NCBI RefSeq assembly: GCF_001651875.1
Contig: NZ_LNQB01000070.1
Span: 62,001 to 126,000, forward strand
Length of the DNA stretch: 64,000 nucleotides
Direction of reading: 5' to 3'
DNA from: Sinorhizobium saheli
GTDB lineage: Bacteria; Pseudomonadota; Alphaproteobacteria; Rhizobiales; Rhizobiaceae
Shown here: positions 35,088 to 43,771 of the stretch, in pieces
Position numbering within the stretch: position 1 is the first letter of the stretch
How the letters are laid out: each line of letters opens with the position of its first letter
The notes under the pieces: model-generated
Seen by the model: only the letters and a program-made list of their open reading frames with translations
Told to the model about the DNA's origin: nothing
Databases searched by the model: none
Translations under genes and position numbers: made by a program

Positions 35088-35951
35088 ATGACGACACTTG
35101 ATCCTGACCTGCTGCGAACGTTCCTCGCCTTTGCCGAAGGCGGCTCGCTCGCCCGCGCTGCCGCGGCGGTCAACCGCTCTCCATCGGCCGTGACGGCGCA
35201 GATGCAGCGGCTCGAGGCGCTCGTCGGAGAATCCCTTCTCGCGCCGATGGGGCGCGGACGAGCACTGACACCGGTGGGCGAGGAGTTCGTGGAGCATGCT
35301 CGCCGTATCCTCGATGCTCATCGCGACGCATGGCTCAGCCTCAAGGGCGCTCGGGCCGATGGTCGTGTCGCGCTTGGCAGCACCCAGGACTTTGCCGACA
35401 CGACGCTTCCTGCCCTGCTCCGCCGCTTCGCGCGCTCGCATCCGCGCGTTCGCCTCGATCTGCGGATCGGCAGGACGAAGGAATTGATGACGGCCTACGA
35501 ACAGGGCCAGATCGACATTCTGCTGACAATGCGACAGGGGCCCGCGGCCGACGAAGTGCTCGTCCTTCGAGAGCCGATGATCTGGCTGTGTTCCGCGGAC
35601 GGCCTCGCGTCGGCCGAGCCCGAACTCCCGCTGGCCGTGCTCGATCCGCCCTGCGGCTTTCGCGCCGCCGCCATTGCCGCGCTCGAAGCCGCCCGCCGGC
35701 CGTTCCGGATTGCCGCCACGAGCCCGAGCCTTTCGGGCCTGCGTGCCGCCGTCTTGAGCGGCATCGCCGTGACTGCCCGTACGGACCGTTTCCTCGGTGC
35801 CGGCATGGTGGTTGCGCCCCGGCATCTTGAGCTCCCGGCGCTGCCGGCCGCGGAATTCAGCCTGCGCCTGCGCCCCCAGGCCGAAGGCGCGCCCGCCGAT
35901 CTCGCGGCCTTGCTGTCGGATGAACTGCCGCGATCAGGCCCCATCTATTGA
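35088..35951 (+). CDS. LysR family transcriptional regulator
   Basis: The protein has 287 aa. The N-terminal helix-turn-helix (AEGGSLARAAAAVNRSPSAV then TAQMQRLEALVGESLL) is followed by the effector domain from about residue 88 (VALGSTQDFADTTLPALLRR). The 103-bp gap to the divergent tautomerase gene contains AT-rich sequence (ATAAATAATTCTG) suitable for shared promoters. The effector is unknown. Confidence 0.9.
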   Translation: MTTLDPDLLRTFLAFAEGGSLARAAAAVNRSPSAVTAQMQRLEALVGESLLAPMGRGRALTPVGEEFVEHARRILDAHRDAWLSLKGARADGRVALGSTQDFADTTLPALLRRFARSHPRVRLDLRIGRTKELMTAYEQGQIDILLTMRQGPAADEVLVLREPMIWLCSADGLASAEPELPLAVLDPPCGFRAAAIAALEAARRPFRIAATSPSLSGLRAAVLSGIAVTARTDRFLGAGMVVAPRHLELPALPAAEFSLRLRPQAEGAPADLAALLSDELPRSGPIY

Positions 35952-36025
35952 GCCCGGGCACCCGGCGATCCTCCGAAACGTGGTTCATCGAACCATATTT
36001 AAGTTGCCTAGCTGATTGCCAAGAC

Positions 36026-36041
36026 ATAAAGATATCTTTAT
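36026..36041. promoter_or_regulatory. 16-bp palindromic operator upstream of bmt
   Basis: ATAAAGATATCTTTAT is a perfect 16-bp palindrome 35 bp before the bmt start, in an otherwise AT-poor genome. The sequence resembles the AAAGAT-type sites described for the ArsR-family methionine-cycle regulator SahR in alphaproteobacteria (recalled, not checked). It probably controls bmt. Confidence 0.6.
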
Positions 36042-36076
36042 ATGTTGTTGCAATTTCATTCAGCCGGGAAAAGCCG

Positions 36077-37096
36077 ATGTCCGCCGTCTCCAATGCCCTC
36101 TCCGATCTCCTTGCCCAAAAGGGCGTCCTGCTTGCCGACGGCGCCACCGGCACCTCGCTTTTCGCCATGGGGCTCGAAGCGGGTGAGGCGCCGGAGCTCT
36201 GGAACGAAACGAAGCCGGAGAACATCACCAAGCTGCATCAGGATTTCGTCGATGCCGGCGCCGATATCATTCTCACCAACTCCTTCGGCGGCACGCGCCA
36301 CCGGCTGAAGCTGCACCAGGCCGAGGATCGTGTGCACGCACTGAACAAGCGCGCCGCCGAGATCGCCCGGGCCGTCGCCGACAAAGCGCCGCGCAAGGTC
36401 ATTACCGCCGGCTCCGTCGGCCCGACCGGGGAGCTGCTGGTGCCGCTCGGCGCGCTTTCCTATGAGGATGCGGTATCGGCTTTCGCCGAGCAGATCGAGG
36501 GCCTGAAGGCCGGCGGCGCGGAGATCGCCTGGATCGAGACGATGTCCTCGCCTGAGGAGATCCGCGCGGCCGCGGAAGCCGCAACGAAGGTCGGCCTTCC
36601 CTTCGTCTATACCGGCTCGTTCGATACCGCCGGCAAGACGATGATGGGTCTCCACCCGAAGGACATCCACGGCGTCGCTGCCGACATCGGCGAAGGGCCG
36701 GTCGCGGTCGGGGCCAATTGCGGCGTCGGAGCCTCGGACATCCTCTCCTCGCTCCTCGACATGACGGCGGCCAAGCCGGACGCGGCCATCGTCGTCAAGG
36801 GCAATTGCGGCATTCCCGAATTCCGCGGCTCGGAGATTCATTATTCCGGCACGCCGCCGCTGATGGCGGAATATGCGCGCTTGGCCGTCGATGCCGGCGC
36901 CAAGATCATCGGCGGCTGCTGCGGCACCTCCTGCAACCACCTCGCGGCGATGCGGCTTGCACTCGACAACCACAGCAAGCGCGAGCGTCCGACGCTTGAC
37001 GTGATCGTCGAGAAGATCGGCCCCTTGCGCAACAAGACGGCCAACGAGGCGGCCGCCGCGCCGGCGCGCGAGCGTGGCGGCCGCCGCCGCGCCTGA
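36077..37096 (+). CDS. bmt: betaine-homocysteine S-methyltransferase
   Basis: This 339-residue zinc-dependent TIM-barrel methyltransferase transfers a methyl group from a betaine to homocysteine, giving methionine and dimethylglycine. The zinc cysteines are in AVGANCGVGASDI and in KIIGGCCGTSCNHLAAM. The opening VLLADGATGTSLFAMGLEAG and NSFGGTRHRLKLH match BHMT-like proteins. The ATG at 36077 is chosen over an upstream frame that crosses the operator. A basic RGGRRRA tail ends it, and a terminator follows. Confidence 0.92.
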   Translation: MSAVSNALSDLLAQKGVLLADGATGTSLFAMGLEAGEAPELWNETKPENITKLHQDFVDAGADIILTNSFGGTRHRLKLHQAEDRVHALNKRAAEIARAVADKAPRKVITAGSVGPTGELLVPLGALSYEDAVSAFAEQIEGLKAGGAEIAWIETMSSPEEIRAAAEAATKVGLPFVYTGSFDTAGKTMMGLHPKDIHGVAADIGEGPVAVGANCGVGASDILSSLLDMTAAKPDAAIVVKGNCGIPEFRGSEIHYSGTPPLMAEYARLAVDAGAKIIGGCCGTSCNHLAAMRLALDNHSKRERPTLDVIVEKIGPLRNKTANEAAAAPARERGGRRRA

Positions 37097-37120
37097 CGGA
37101 AGAGCCGACAAACACAAAAG

Positions 37121-37157
37121 AGGGCTCCGCGACCCGAAAGGTCCGGAGCCTTTTTCT
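37121..37157 (+). terminator. rho-independent terminator after bmt
   Basis: The stem GGCTCCG/CGGAGCC (37123-37129 with 37144-37150) is followed by TTTTTCTTT. It lies 25 bp after the bmt stop. Confidence 0.85.
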
Positions 37158-37272
37158 TTCGACGCCGGGTCTTCGCGGGAGTGATGCCGCACACGGCGCG
37201 GAGACACTCTGTTGCGGATCGGCGGCGGCTCGCCTATCCCCGAGGATGTTCGATTCCTAGGGAGATGATTCC

Positions 37273-37617
37273 ATGAGCGGGCCAGCCGCCTTTCCGGACA
37301 GGGACACCACTGCCGCCAAGCTCGCGAGCTTCGATGATGCGAACCAGGCTTTCGTCAAGCTGTTGATGGAAAACCCGGAGCAGGACGAGAACCTGATGGA
37401 GGGCCTTTGCCGCCATCTCGACCTCGCCGCTGAAGCGCGCTTCCTGAATTCGCTGAAGCTCGAAAAACTCGGAGAATGGCTGGGCAACGAGGCGCCGCCC
37501 CGGCTGCAGATGCGGCTCATGGAAACCGCCCGCTCAAGCCAGCACCCGGCCTACCAGGCCTTCCGAGCCGGCCTGGCGAGATCCGGCGGACTGCAGCGGG
37601 CATTTGCGAATGCCTGA
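37273..37617 (+). CDS. hypothetical protein (114 aa)
   Basis: This is a soluble, helix-rich protein (LASFDDANQAFVKLLMENPE, then EARFLNSLKLEKLGEWLG). It has no signal peptide or known motif. GGGAGATGATTCC precedes the ATG at 37273, placing a GGGAG site about eight bases upstream. It stands alone between the bmt terminator and the convergent VWA gene. Function is unknown. Confidence 0.7.
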   Translation: MSGPAAFPDRDTTAAKLASFDDANQAFVKLLMENPEQDENLMEGLCRHLDLAAEARFLNSLKLEKLGEWLGNEAPPRLQMRLMETARSSQHPAYQAFRAGLARSGGLQRAFANA

Positions 37618-37656
37618 CGCAAGCGCCGGATGAGCCGTTGCCGCGTGCGCCGGGGC

Positions 37657-39660
37657 TTATTCCCCCGAAAGCCCCTTCGCCAGCCGCACCAGATTGACGA
37701 ACTCGGCGCGGTAGCCGAACGGGTCGGCTCCTTTCGCGCCGGCCGCAAGATCGGCGATCGCCGCGTAGCTGTAATCGGCCACCGCCGAATTGTTCGCGAG
37801 CTTCTGGCCAAAAGCAGCGACCGCGACGGAGAAGCGGATGTCCGCCGACGCATCGGCGAGGCTCGGCATCGCATTTGCCTCGGTCACCGGCGTCGCGATC
37901 AGTTCGCTCCTGTCGCCGTCCGGCTTCTTGTAGCGGATCTTGAGAAAGGCGAGTTCGCCGCTCAGCGCCGCTTCGCCGGCGGGCTTTTCCGCCGCGGCAT
38001 AGCGCAGGTCGTCGTTGAGCACGGCGGGGCTGCCCTTGGGCGTCACCTCGTAGATTGCCGTGACGCTGTGGCCTGAGCCGATGTCTCCGGCATCAACCCG
38101 GTCATTGTTGAAATCCTCGCGCTTCAGGGAGCGCGTCTCGTAGCCGATCAGCCGATATTCGGCGATCGCTGCCGGGTTGAATTCCACCTGCAGCTTCACA
38201 TCCTTGGCAATCGGAAAGAGCGAAGATCCCGCCTCCTCGACCAATGTCTTCTGCGCCTCCGCCAGCGTATCGATGTAGGCCGCAACGCCGTTGCTGTTCT
38301 GCGCGATCGTCTGCATCAGGGCGTCGCTGTAATTGCCGCGGCCGAAGCCGAGCACCGAAAGGAAGATGCCGGTCTTTCGCTTCTCCTCGATGAGCCGCTT
38401 CAGCTCGTCGTCGCTCGACGGGCCGACATTGAAGTCGCCATCCGTCGCGAGCAGGATGCGATTGACGCCGCCCTTGACGAGGGCCTTCTCCGCGAGTGCG
38501 TAGGCCGCATCGATACCGGCGGCACCGGCCGTCGAGCCGCCCGGCTGCAAGGTGTCGATCGCCGCAAGAATCTTCGCCTTGTCCTTGACCGCGGTCGGTT
38601 CGAGCACCGTGCCGGCGTTGCCGGCATAGGTGACGATCGAAACGGTATCCTCGGCCTTGAGCCGGTCGATGAGCAGCCGGAACGCATTCTTCAGGAGCGG
38701 CAGCTTGTCCGGCTCGTCCATGGAGCCCGAGACATCGATGAGGAAGACGAGATTGGCCTTCGGCGCTTCCGCCGGCACCACCTCATAGCCCTTGATCGCC
38801 ACATGCATCAGCCTTGTTCCCGCGTTCCACGGCGTCGGCGTGACGGTGACGGTCGCCTTGAACGGTTCGGCGGCCGAGGCCGGGCGCGGCCAGTCATAGG
38901 GGAAATAGTTGATCATCTCTTCGACGCGCACGGCGTCACGGCTCGGCATCTCGCCCGCCATCAGTGAACGGCGCACGAAGGCGTAAGAGGCCGTATCGAC
39001 ATCGACGGAGAAGGTCGAGACGGGATCCGTGGCCGCGCTCTTCACCGGATTGGCATCGGCCTTGCCGAAGCGCTCACGGTTTTCCGTTGGCGGCGGGAGA
39101 ATGTCCGCCGGTGCGGCGGGCGCCGGCAAAGGCATGACATCGCGGCGGGCTGCGAAGCCAGCGGCGCCGCCAAAGGCGCTGGGCGCAGCGGTGTCAGCGG
39201 CGCTCTGGCGCATCGCTTCGTATTCGCGTGGTGCCGGAGCCGCCTGTTTGCTGAGGAGGCCGGCATCCTCCCGTTTCTCTGCGTCGGCGAGCGCGCTCTC
39301 CTGCATGGTCGCAGGCGGGGCCGGTTTCGGCACCGGGCGCGCCTCTGGTTTCGCCGCTACCTGCACCTCCGCTTCGCGCGGCGGATCGTTGCGGACGATC
39401 GCCAGCGCAACGAAGGCGGCCGCGGGGACGATGATCAACGTTGCCAGCGCCGATCCGGCAAGCAATTTCCTGTTCATGATAGGGCTCCATATCCGATTGA
39501 GGATGGAGCTTTGACGACCGGGGCTTACGGATCCTTGGGGCGTTCCCTGCTTTTCCGCCGCATCGAAGGCCTGCATGGCGGCGGCAAGCGCGCGCGCCCG
39601 TCCATCGTCGCCGGGCCTTGGCGGCGTCCGCCGTGACAGAATGTCGAAATCGTCGGTCAT
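37657..39660 (-). CDS. membrane-anchored VWA-domain protein (YfbK-like)
   Basis: The protein has 667 residues. A cytoplasmic N-terminus of about 60 residues precedes one membrane helix (LLAGSALATLIIVPAAAFVA). A proline-rich linker follows, then a YfbK-type N-terminal block (SYAFVRRSLMAGEMPSRDAV). The von Willebrand factor A domain has a MIDAS in LVFLIDVSGSMDEPDKLPLL (about 355-530), and a DUF3520-like end closes the protein. The ATG at 39660 overlaps the stop of the sigma-factor gene by one base. The short cytoplasmic part next to an ECF sigma suggests it could act as an anti-sigma-like partner (inference). Confidence 0.85.
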   Translation of the reverse strand: MTDDFDILSRRTPPRPGDDGRARALAAAMQAFDAAEKQGTPQGSVSPGRQSSILNRIWSPIMNRKLLAGSALATLIIVPAAAFVALAIVRNDPPREAEVQVAAKPEARPVPKPAPPATMQESALADAEKREDAGLLSKQAAPAPREYEAMRQSAADTAAPSAFGGAAGFAARRDVMPLPAPAAPADILPPPTENRERFGKADANPVKSAATDPVSTFSVDVDTASYAFVRRSLMAGEMPSRDAVRVEEMINYFPYDWPRPASAAEPFKATVTVTPTPWNAGTRLMHVAIKGYEVVPAEAPKANLVFLIDVSGSMDEPDKLPLLKNAFRLLIDRLKAEDTVSIVTYAGNAGTVLEPTAVKDKAKILAAIDTLQPGGSTAGAAGIDAAYALAEKALVKGGVNRILLATDGDFNVGPSSDDELKRLIEEKRKTGIFLSVLGFGRGNYSDALMQTIAQNSNGVAAYIDTLAEAQKTLVEEAGSSLFPIAKDVKLQVEFNPAAIAEYRLIGYETRSLKREDFNNDRVDAGDIGSGHSVTAIYEVTPKGSPAVLNDDLRYAAAEKPAGEAALSGELAFLKIRYKKPDGDRSELIATPVTEANAMPSLADASADIRFSVAVAAFGQKLANNSAVADYSYAAIADLAAGAKGADPFGYRAEFVNLVRLAKGLSGE

Positions 39661-40187
39661 TACACAGCCTCCCTGCCGAGCAGAGTGCGCAGGCGCTTGC
39701 GCGCCTCGTGGACGTGCCAAGAGACGGTTGCCTCGGAACAGCCGAGCACATCGGCGGCCGCCGCATGGCTCAGGCCCTCGGCATAGACCAGCAGCACGGC
39801 ATCGCATTGTTTTTCCGGCAGCGCCCTGACGGCCGCCCAGAGCGCCTCGTGCCGGTCCTCGTCATCGCCTGGTGACGGGCCGACCAGCGTCCGATCCGTC
39901 GCATAGGCCCTGATCTTCCGCTCATCGCGCGCCCGGCGACGCTGGTGGTCGCGCACCGCATTCAGCGTCAGCGTGTAGAGCCAGGTGCGAAAACGGCTGC
40001 TGCCGCGAAAACCGCGGATCGCCGAACCCAGCCGGATGCAGACATCCTGCGCGATATCCTCGGCATCGGATACGTTTCCCGACCAGCGCCAGGCGATCGC
40101 ATGGACGAAATCATAGTGGCGCTCGAGCAATCGGCTGAAAGCCTCGCGATCCCCTTTCACCGCCCTGTCAACGAGTTCCGCGTCCAA
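39660..40187 (-). CDS. ECF RNA polymerase sigma factor
   Basis: This 175-residue ECF sigma factor has region 2 (LLERHYDFVHAIAWRWSG then DAEDIAQDVCIRL) and region 4 (LPEKQCDAVLLVYAEGLSHA with the helix-turn-helix EATVSWHVHEARKRLRTL). Region 1.1 and region 3 are absent, as expected. Its stop overlaps the start of the VWA membrane protein (TAATG), so the two are translationally coupled and likely work together in envelope-related regulation. Confidence 0.92.
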   Translation of the reverse strand: MDAELVDRAVKGDREAFSRLLERHYDFVHAIAWRWSGNVSDAEDIAQDVCIRLGSAIRGFRGSSRFRTWLYTLTLNAVRDHQRRRARDERKIRAYATDRTLVGPSPGDDEDRHEALWAAVRALPEKQCDAVLLVYAEGLSHAAAADVLGCSEATVSWHVHEARKRLRTLLGREAV

Positions 40188-40274
40188 GTCCCTGCCCGCT
40201 CTTGTCCTGTCTTAACCCTTAGACGTCCGCCGAACGTTCTTCCTTGGGGCCAGAGGCAAAAAAATTGCGCCGGT

Positions 40275-41027
40275 TCATCGTGGAAAACGCGCGACGACGG
40301 CGATGATCGGCCCGAGCGGAAACAGTCGATCGTGGCGGTTGATCTCGGGCGCGTAAAGGCTCGAGATCGTGCCGTCGAGGAACAGCGCGTTCGAGCAAGC
40401 GAGCCCGTCGCGAAACAACGTCGCGAAGTCATGGAAGCGCACCGGGCGCTTCGAAACCACAAAAACGACCTCGCCGCTTTTCGTGACGCCGACGCCATTG
40501 CGGGTTTTCAGACTATCGCTGCCCGGCAGGAAGCGCGGGTGAAGCCCGCCGTCGATGACCAGCATCGGACCGGACTGCGTCGCAAAGCGCGGCTTGATCC
40601 CGGCGGCGCGGTAGGCCTCCGCCGCCATGACGCCGGCCTTGCCGTCGCCGAAATAGAAGACGCCGTTCGGCAGCAGGTGAAAGTTGCCCCAGCCGGCGTT
40701 GGTATTGAGCGGCGCCTGCTCCACCCCCTCTTCGACATGCAGTCCGACCGGAGAAAGGTCCTCGTGATACATCCCGCCATTCATCGCAAAGACGACATAC
40801 TCATCGCGATGACGCAGTTCGAGCGACAGCGCCTGGAAGGATTTGAAGGGTACGCCCGCCTGGTCCTTGTTGTAGAGGCGAATGTCGCTCGCCGCGGGGT
40901 CGAAGCTGCAGGCGACATAGTCCTCGCCGAGATGGCTCACGTTGCGGCAGGCGGCGAACGCAGGGGCAGCAAGGCTGGCGGAGAGAATGGCGGCGCCGGT
41001 GAGCAAAGATTTGGGAAACAGCGGCAT
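40275..41027 (-). CDS. secreted phosphodiester glycosidase family protein (NAGPA/DUF2233)
   Basis: This 250-residue protein has a signal peptide (MPLFPKSLLTGAAILSASLA, cleavage after APAFA). The mature domain carries the NAGPA-like blocks YVVFAMNGGMYHEDLSPVG and GPMLVIDGGLHP, then SNALFLDGTISSLYAPE. Family members cleave phosphodiester-linked sugars. The ATG at 41027 starts the signal peptide; a longer frame upstream lacks it. It is followed on the same strand by the ECF sigma gene after about 90 bp. The substrate is unknown. Confidence 0.82.
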   Translation of the reverse strand: MPLFPKSLLTGAAILSASLAAPAFAACRNVSHLGEDYVACSFDPAASDIRLYNKDQAGVPFKSFQALSLELRHRDEYVVFAMNGGMYHEDLSPVGLHVEEGVEQAPLNTNAGWGNFHLLPNGVFYFGDGKAGVMAAEAYRAAGIKPRFATQSGPMLVIDGGLHPRFLPGSDSLKTRNGVGVTKSGEVVFVVSKRPVRFHDFATLFRDGLACSNALFLDGTISSLYAPEINRHDRLFPLGPIIAVVARFPR

Positions 41028-41114
41028 GGTTTGCACCTGGAGGGAATCGCACTGTGCAGCATCGCATAGATTACGGCAGTTCTGCGCGCAGGTTTTTGCC
41101 AACACGTGAATGGC

Positions 41115-41174
41115 TTCTTTCACGGCGCGGACGCGCCGTGGCTAGATTCCTGTGACAAGCACAGGAATGAGGGT
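41115..41174 (-). repeat. rhizobial palindromic repeat, copy A
   Basis: Reading the minus strand, CCTCATTCCTGTGCTTGTCA then CAGGAATC is followed by a GC-rich hairpin (ACGGCGCG/CGCGCCGT). An inverted copy lies at 41286-41350. This module is a common type in Sinorhizobium intergenic regions. Confidence 0.65.
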
Positions 41175-41285
41175 GGCGTAAGGGTGCATTGCGGCTCAAT
41201 AGGATCAGGCCATCTGGGCATTTCCAACTCTGCTTCCCACGTTTGATTCAATCCGCCGCGATTTGCGCATGTGCGCAATCCAACA

Positions 41286-41350
41286 CTCCCTCATTCCTTG
41301 CTTGTCACAGGAATCCAGTCGCGCCGCGTCGGCGGCGCGAGAAACTGTCA
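41286..41350 (+). repeat. rhizobial palindromic repeat, copy B (inverted to copy A)
   Basis: TCCCTCATTCCTTGCTTGTC then ACAGGAATCC is followed by a GCGCCGCGTCGGCGGCGCGA hairpin. It is inverted relative to copy A, with about 110 bp between, and together they make a MITE-like arrangement in the gap upstream of the phosphodiester glycosidase gene. No other feature is seen in 41028-41384. Confidence 0.65.
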
Positions 41351-41384
41351 CGATCGTCATCAAGCGCGGTGGGCGCGTTCTCTA

Positions 41385-42089
41385 TCAAAGACCAAGCGCC
41401 GCCATATGGAAACGCAGTTGCTCTCTCGGATAGCGAAAGTCTCGGCCGATGGGACAGGCATCGCGGGATAGGCAGCCATCTGCAAGACAGCCGGCCGCCC
41501 CGGACTTCGTCCTCACATGCGTGCGGCACCGCCCCACGTCGAACATACCGGTCCCCAAGGCATTCACCGGACAGGCAGAAATGCACGGCTTGCCGATACA
41601 GTCGTCGCAAGGATGGCCGGCTCTAACGGAGCTCGTTTGCGGCAAGGCCCTGTCAAAGCCGAGCGCGCCGCGGTAGCCGTGCCACAGCCCATACCGTGGG
41701 TGGATCAATATGCCGAGTGGAGAAGCCTTCAAGCCTTCGGCGCGTATCGCCCATTGTTGGAAGGGCTGCCAGGGCGGATCGGAGGGAAAATAGCTCGTGG
41801 CGCCGGCGGCCTCCGCCACCGGCAGGATCACCTGCTTCGACCAATTGTCGAGGGGATCGGAGCCGCCGCGATCCGGCGTGCCTGCGCGCCAGCGCGTGAG
41901 CGGCTCCCAGATCGAGCCGCCGATATTGCCGATGAGCACGACGCTTGCCGCGGGCGCGCCACTCGCCAGCCGGGGCGCCGCCTCCCCCGGCTCGAAATCC
42001 ACCGTGCCGCGCAAAAAAAGTCCGCGCGGCTCGAGAGCCGCACGGATTGTTTCGATCAGATTGTCGACGCAAGCGGGGGCTGCCGTCAT
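41385..42089 (-). CDS. ferredoxin-like [4Fe-4S] protein
   Basis: The protein has 234 residues. Residues 1-150 form a domain I cannot name (ASVVLIGNIGGSIWEPLTRW; SYFPSDPPWQPFQQWA). The C-terminus carries a cysteine-rich region (CDDCIGKPCISACPVNAL, then CRTHV, CLADGCLSRDACPIG) consistent with one or two [4Fe-4S] clusters. The layout recalls the iron-sulfur half of QueG or reductive-activation proteins. The ATG at 42089 overlaps the end of an in-frame extension of mttB (ATGA). Immediate linkage suggests an electron-transfer role with the corrinoid system (inference). Confidence 0.8.
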   Translation of the reverse strand: MTAAPACVDNLIETIRAALEPRGLFLRGTVDFEPGEAAPRLASGAPAASVVLIGNIGGSIWEPLTRWRAGTPDRGGSDPLDNWSKQVILPVAEAAGATSYFPSDPPWQPFQQWAIRAEGLKASPLGILIHPRYGLWHGYRGALGFDRALPQTSSVRAGHPCDDCIGKPCISACPVNALGTGMFDVGRCRTHVRTKSGAAGCLADGCLSRDACPIGRDFRYPREQLRFHMAALGL

Positions 42090-42196
42090 TTTGGTTTCGG
42101 CCCCTGAAGTTCGTAATGCGGGCGCCAGACCTCCTTCTGAATCATGTCGGCCACCTGCGCCGCGCCGCCTTGCTCCCTGGCGCGCTCGGGAGCCTT

Positions 42197-43771
42197 TCAG
42201 GTGAAGGCGTCCGGCATCGAGTCCTTGCGCTTGGCGATGTACTCCTTCAGCGCCTCGTCGATCGCCGGATCGAGGTAAGGCGCCTCGTAATGCTCCAGCC
42301 AGGAACGGGCGAGCGCATTGGCGCGTTGCTCGATCCGCTTCTCGCCTTCCACCTCCCACTGCTCGAAGGAGTTGTTGTCGGCAAGCGGCGAGCGGTAGAA
42401 GGCCGTCTGGAAGTTCGCCTGCGTGTGGGCGCAGCCGAGGTAATGGCTGCCCGGGCCGACTTCGCGGATCGCCTCGAGCGCCTGGGCGTTCTCCGACAGA
42501 TCGACGCCTTCGGCCATCTTCTGCATCATGCCGAGCTGGTCCTGGTCGATCATGAACTTCTCGTAGGACGAGACGAGACCGCCTTCCAGCCAGCCGGCCG
42601 CATGCAGCACGAAATTGGTGCCGGCAAGCAGCGTCATGTTCAGCGTGTTCGCCGATTCGTGCGCGGCTTGCGCATCCGGGACCTTGGAGCCGCAGAGCGA
42701 GCCGCCGGTACGGAACGGCAGGCCGAGGCGGCGGGCGAGCTGCGCCGCGCCGTAGGAGACGAGCGACGGCTCAGGCGTGCCGAAGGTCGGGGCGCCCGAC
42801 TGCATCGAAATCGACGCGGCGAAGGTGCCGAAGAGCACCGGCGCACCCTTGCGGATGAGCTGCGTGAAGGAAGCACCGGCCAGCACCTCGGCCAGGATCT
42901 GCGTCAGCGTGCCGACAACCGTCACGGGACTCATGGCGCCCGAAAGGATGAAGGGAGAGACCACGCAGGCCTGGTTATGGCGGGCATAGACCTTGGCCGC
43001 GCCAAGCATCGTCTCGTCAAAGACCATCGGCGAGTTGGCGTTGATGAGGTTCAGCGTCACCGTGTTGTTTTCGACGAAATCGTCGCCGAACAGGATCTTC
43101 GCCATGGCGACCGTGTCTTCGGCGCGCTCCGGCGCGGTGACCGACCCCATGAAGGGTTTGTCGGAATAGCGGATATGGCTGTAGACCATATCGAGATGGC
43201 GCTTGTTGACGGGGACGTCGACCGGCTCGCACACCGTTCCGCCGGAAGAGTGAATCGACGGCGCCATATAGGCGAGCTTCACGAAACTGCGGAAGTCCTC
43301 GATCGTGGCATAGCGGCGGTTGCCTTCGAGATCGCGCACGAAGGGCGGGCCGTACACCGGTGCGAAGACCGTTGCCTTGCCGCCGATCTGGGCGTTGCGC
43401 TCGGGATTGCGCGCATGCCAGGTGAACTCCTTGGGCGCCGTCTTCAGAAGCTCGCGGCAAAGTCCCTTCGGGAAATGCACGCGCTCACCGCGCACGTCGG
43501 CGCCGGCGGCCTTCCAGAGTTCGAGCGCTTCCGCGTCGTCGCGAAACTCGATGCCGATCTCCTCGAGAATTCTATCGGCATTGCGCTCGATGAGCTGCAG
43601 GCCCTCCTCGTCGAGCACTTCATACTCGCGAATCTTGCGCTGGATATAGGGCAGAGACGGCCCCGGGCCGCCACCGGTGCGGGATGCGCGTCGCGCTGCC
43701 GCTCCCCGTCCCTCGCCACGCGCGCGGCGTCCGCCGCCTTCGACCGCGCCTCGTTCTGTCACGTCGCTCAT
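42197..43771 (-). CDS. mttB: MttB-family corrinoid methyltransferase (non-pyrrolysine; betaine type)
   Basis: This 524-residue member of the trimethylamine methyltransferase family is probably a glycine or proline betaine methyltransferase. Family blocks include GKATVFAPVYGPPFVRDLEG, the SIHSSGGTVCEP segment and GAPTFGTPEPSLVSYGAAQL. The frame has no internal amber codon, so the pyrrolysine of true MttB is absent, as in the MtgB-type enzymes described from anaerobes. The N-terminus is an unusual basic GGGRRARGEGRGAAARRA tail. The ATG at 43771 follows GAGGAA. It is divergent from the corrinoid protein gene. A 36-codon in-frame, protein-like stretch follows the TGA. Confidence 0.9.
   Translation of the reverse strand: MSDVTERGAVEGGGRRARGEGRGAAARRASRTGGGPGPSLPYIQRKIREYEVLDEEGLQLIERNADRILEEIGIEFRDDAEALELWKAAGADVRGERVHFPKGLCRELLKTAPKEFTWHARNPERNAQIGGKATVFAPVYGPPFVRDLEGNRRYATIEDFRSFVKLAYMAPSIHSSGGTVCEPVDVPVNKRHLDMVYSHIRYSDKPFMGSVTAPERAEDTVAMAKILFGDDFVENNTVTLNLINANSPMVFDETMLGAAKVYARHNQACVVSPFILSGAMSPVTVVGTLTQILAEVLAGASFTQLIRKGAPVLFGTFAASISMQSGAPTFGTPEPSLVSYGAAQLARRLGLPFRTGGSLCGSKVPDAQAAHESANTLNMTLLAGTNFVLHAAGWLEGGLVSSYEKFMIDQDQLGMMQKMAEGVDLSENAQALEAIREVGPGSHYLGCAHTQANFQTAFYRSPLADNNSFEQWEVEGEKRIEQRANALARSWLEHYEAPYLDPAIDEALKEYIAKRKDSMPDAFT

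Noticed and set aside
41145-41316. Insertion sequence or short CRISPR-like repeat
   Set aside because: There are only two inverted copies, no transposase frame and no regular spacing; interpreted as intergenic palindromes.
42197-43771. Pyrrolysine-containing MttB
   Set aside because: The reading frame is complete with no internal TAG, so no amber readthrough is needed; it is the non-Pyl class.
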